Shown here: positions 13,606 through 15,670 of the stretch, one piece after another
Layout: each line of letters opens with the position of its first letter
Numbering within the stretch: position 1 is the stretch's first letter
Assembly: GCF_934636505.1 (NCBI RefSeq)
Contig: NZ_CAKUAL010000051.1
Span: 1 to 15,670 of the forward strand
Source of the DNA: an uncultured Ellagibacter sp.
GTDB lineage: Bacteria; Actinomycetota; Coriobacteriia; Coriobacteriales; Eggerthellaceae
Reading direction: 5' to 3'
DNA: 15,670 bases
Translations under genes and position numbers: made by a program
The notes under the pieces: generated by a model
What the model saw: the letters and a program-made list of their open reading frames with translations, nothing else
What the model was told of the DNA's origin: nothing
Database searches by the model: none

Positions 13606-15670
13606 CTACTTCATGATCCCCATCTCGAAGGCGCGCATGAGAACCACGGCCACGCGCTCGCGGGCGACGGAATCGCCGGGCCTGAGGTACTTGCCCGTCG
13701 GCTCGTCGTAGCCCTGGACGAGGCCCCTCGCCGCTGCCCAGGCGAAGGCGCCACGCGACCAGCTTGACGCGAGGTCGCCGTCGGCGAAGGCCGACAGGTC
13801 GCTCCCTGCGGCGGAAAGCTCGCCCGAGGTAGCGCACAAGCGGGCCAGGATGGTGACGAGCTGCTCGAAGCTGACGTTCTCGTCCGCGGCGAAGTCCTTC
13901 GAGCCGTCCTCGCGGTCGAAGCCCGTGATGACGCCGTTCCTCACCGCCCAGTTGGCGGCCGCGGTGTAGTACATGCCGTCCGCGGAGCCCAAGATGCCCG
14001 TCGTGTCCTTGGCGGTCTCGGGGTCGTAGGAGGCGTACTCGTCGGGGCAGGCGTTGCGCCACAGGATGGTGGCGAGCTGGGCGCGCGTGAGCACGTCGCC
14101 CACGCCGAACTGGCCCGCCTTGTCGCCGTCGGTGTAGCCGGTGATGAGGCCCCTGGACACCACGTAGCTGACGGCATCGCCGTACCAGGAGGAGTCCGAG
14201 TAGTCCACGTCAGTGAAAGCAGCTACTTGAGCTGTGTACGTTGCCGCCATGTTCGATGGAATGTCGTTCGGAGCATAAGCCATACCGTCGGCTGAGCTTA
14301 CCCAGCGCCCGGTCAACCTATCGCCCTTAGGAGTCGGCAACGAACATTGACGGTCGAGCCCCGCCCCCTCGAAAGCGAACTCCTGCCCGAGCGTCACGGT
14401 CCGCAGGCTTTTGCAACCATCCAAGAAACCCAACAGCCCGGACCGGTAATCGGCGGCGGAAGTATCGAAGCCGGAGAGGTCGAGGGACCTCAAGCTTTCG
14501 CATCCATAGAACATCCAGTCCAAAGATGTCGCCGCCGACGTGTCGAAATTGGACACGTCAAGGGCGGCGAGCTTGGTGCATCCAGAGAACATCGAGCTCA
14601 GGGACGTTGCCGCCGACGTATCGAGCCCCGACACGTCGAGCCCCTTCAGGGAACGACAGCCGGAAAACATGCGGGAGAAGTTGGTCACTTTAGACGTGTT
14701 GAGGACAGCTGGAAACGAAATTGTTTTAAGCGACTGGCAATCCTCGAACATGAAGGACATATCAACTACGTTTCCAGCATTGAACGATGAGAGATTAAGT
14801 GTTTCAAGACGCAAGCATCCTTCGAACATGAAGGACATGTTCGTCACCTTCGAGGTGTCGAACGACGAGAGGTCGAGGGAGGAGAGCGAAGAGCAGCCGG
14901 AGAACATGGAACGCATGTCCATTATCTCATGATTGTTATCGGCCACGCTCGAGGTGTCGAAGGAGGAGAGGTCGAGGGACTTGAGCGACGAGCAGCCAGA
15001 GAACATGCCTCTCATTTGTGCAACCTTTGAAGTGTTGAAGGAGGAGAGGTCGAGGGAGGAGAGCCTCGAGCAGCCCTCGAACATGGAGGACATGCCTTGC
15101 ACCTTGGAGGTGTCGAAGGAGGAGAGGTCGAGGGAGGAGAGCCTCGAGCAGCCCTCGAACATGGAGGACATGCCTTGCACCTTGGAGGTGTCGAAGGAGG
15201 AGAGGCCGAGGGAGGCGAGGGACGAGCAGCCCTCGAACATGGAGGACATGCCTTGCACGCTGGAGGTGTCGAAGGAGGAGAGGTCGAGGGAGGAGAGGGA
15301 GGAGCAGCCGGAGAACATGCCGGACATGCTGGTCACCTGCGAGGTGTCGAAGGAGGAGAGGTCGAGGGAGGAGAGGGAGGAGCAGTTGATGAACATGCGG
15401 GACATGCTGGTCACGCTGGAGGTGTCGAAGGAGGACAGGTCGAGGGACTTGAGCGACGAGCAGCCAGAGAACATGCCTTCGCCATAGGAATATCTATCTG
15501 CAGGGCACATAGATATCACGCTGGAGGTGTCGAAGGAGGAGAGGTCGAGGGAGGCCAGGGATGAGCAGCCTTCGAACATGCAGTACATGCTGGTCACGCT
15601 GGAGGTGTCGAAGGAGGAGAGGTCGAGGGAGGCCAGGGATGAGCAGCCTTCGAACATGCAGTACATGCTG
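13606..15670 (-). CDS. BspA-like leucine-rich (DUF285) surface protein with three SLH domains (partial, N-terminus outside window)
   Basis: The frame is open from the right edge to TAG at 13606-13608, giving 688 visible codons. About sixteen 26-residue repeats of the type SLDLSSFDTSSVTSM-x-x-MF-x-GCSSL occupy roughly 14370-15670; these DUF285/BspA-type repeats form a surface solenoid in proteins that bind host or microbial ligands. A short linker (GRWVSSADGMAYAPNDIPSN) precedes three SLH domains: FTDVDYSDSSWYGDAVSYV (about 14060-14217), a second with AANWAVRNGVITGF (about 13870-14010), and a third with FAWAAARGLVQGY (about 13630-13810). SLH domains anchor proteins non-covalently to cell-wall polymers. 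The missing N-terminus should hold a signal peptide. Repeats 3 and 9 carry 9- and 7-residue inserts. No sortase motif is seen, and the chain ends FEMGIMK. Confidence 0.92.
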   Translation of the reverse strand, partial: SMYCMFEGCSSLASLDLSSFDTSSVTSMYCMFEGCSSLASLDLSSFDTSSVISMCPADRYSYGEGMFSGCSSLKSLDLSSFDTSSVTSMSRMFINCSSLSSLDLSSFDTSQVTSMSGMFSGCSSLSSLDLSSFDTSSVQGMSSMFEGCSSLASLGLSSFDTSKVQGMSSMFEGCSRLSSLDLSSFDTSKVQGMSSMFEGCSRLSSLDLSSFNTSKVAQMRGMFSGCSSLKSLDLSSFDTSSVADNNHEIMDMRSMFSGCSSLSSLDLSSFDTSKVTNMSFMFEGCLRLETLNLSSFNAGNVVDMSFMFEDCQSLKTISFPAVLNTSKVTNFSRMFSGCRSLKGLDVSGLDTSAATSLSSMFSGCTKLAALDVSNFDTSAATSLDWMFYGCESLRSLDLSGFDTSAADYRSGLLGFLDGCKSLRTVTLGQEFAFEGAGLDRQCSLPTPKGDRLTGRWVSSADGMAYAPNDIPSNMAATYTAQVAAFTDVDYSDSSWYGDAVSYVVSRGLITGYTDGDKAGQFGVGDVLTRAQLATILWRNACPDEYASYDPETAKDTTGILGSADGMYYTAAANWAVRNGVITGFDREDGSKDFAADENVSFEQLVTILARLCATSGELSAAGSDLSAFADGDLASSWSRGAFAWAAARGLVQGYDEPTGKYLRPGDSVARERVAVVLMRAFEMGIMK
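15037..15192. repeat. Two adjacent identical 78-bp repeat units inside the BspA-like gene
   Basis: 15037-15114 and 15115-15192 are identical over all 78 bases, encoding the same 26-residue leucine-rich repeat twice, whereas other units differ at many silent sites. This indicates a very recent duplication. Confidence 0.9.
15516..15670. repeat. Second pair of identical 78-bp units at the window edge
   Basis: 15516-15593 is repeated base for base at 15594-15670, as far as the window shows (77 bases). Identity may continue beyond the edge, so the full copy number cannot be given. Confidence 0.88.

Noticed and set aside
14933..15564. Repetitive plus-strand open frames opposite the BspA-like gene
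   Set aside because: Their periodicity (EVSKEERSREE) is just the complement of the 78-bp repeats; the minus strand carries recognisable DUF285 and SLH domains.

Overview
The window looks like chromosomal DNA of a high-GC, gut- or mouth-type actinobacterium, most likely class Coriobacteriia (Eggerthellaceae-like). The main reasons are the GC-rich coding style and a surface protein built of BspA/DUF285 leucine-rich repeats with C-terminal SLH domains. A UbiB-type kinase beside a phasin-like protein and a DUF4143 ATPase fit this but are not specific. The taxonomic call is an inference from gene content, not a match to a reference.

Layout, left to right. At 1-1212 (minus) lie a truncated YacP-like NYN ribonuclease gene and rlmB, a conserved neighbour pair in rRNA and mRNA maintenance. 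At 1502-3790 (minus) is one long gene joining three alkylation-repair modules (Ada sensor/AraC regulator, AlkA glycosylase, Ogt methyltransferase). At 4026-4722 (minus) is a two-gene toxin-antitoxin module (AbrB-type antitoxin, PIN-domain toxin). At 5072-6616 (minus) is a RhlE-like DEAD-box helicase with a long basic tail. At 6877-9174 (minus) is an operon of a phasin-like protein followed by a UbiB/ABC1 kinase with two C-terminal membrane segments.

The accessory part begins near 9330. A DUF4143-type AAA ATPase (9440-10810, plus) is preceded by three 19-bp palindromes spaced exactly 33 bp apart that overlap its probable promoter. Two more palindromes with the same period and an identical 14-bp spacer lie at 11419-11470, so the ATPase and about 660 bp of decayed DNA sit between two like-oriented arrays. 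The decayed DNA holds remnants of a winged-helix protein and of a surface-protein repeat domain, plus a separate 30-bp-period repeat.

Beyond it, an EamA/DMT exporter (minus) and a LysR regulator (plus) are divergent around two matching inverted repeats 31 bp apart, the likely operator. A bidirectional-looking terminator separates the LysR gene from the converging, partial SLH/BspA surface protein at the right edge, whose 78-bp repeats include adjacent identical copies.

Most of the window is ordinary housekeeping and accessory content. The two things most worth pursuing are the triple repair fusion, with an in-frame start before its last domain, and the palindrome arrays around the ATPase.
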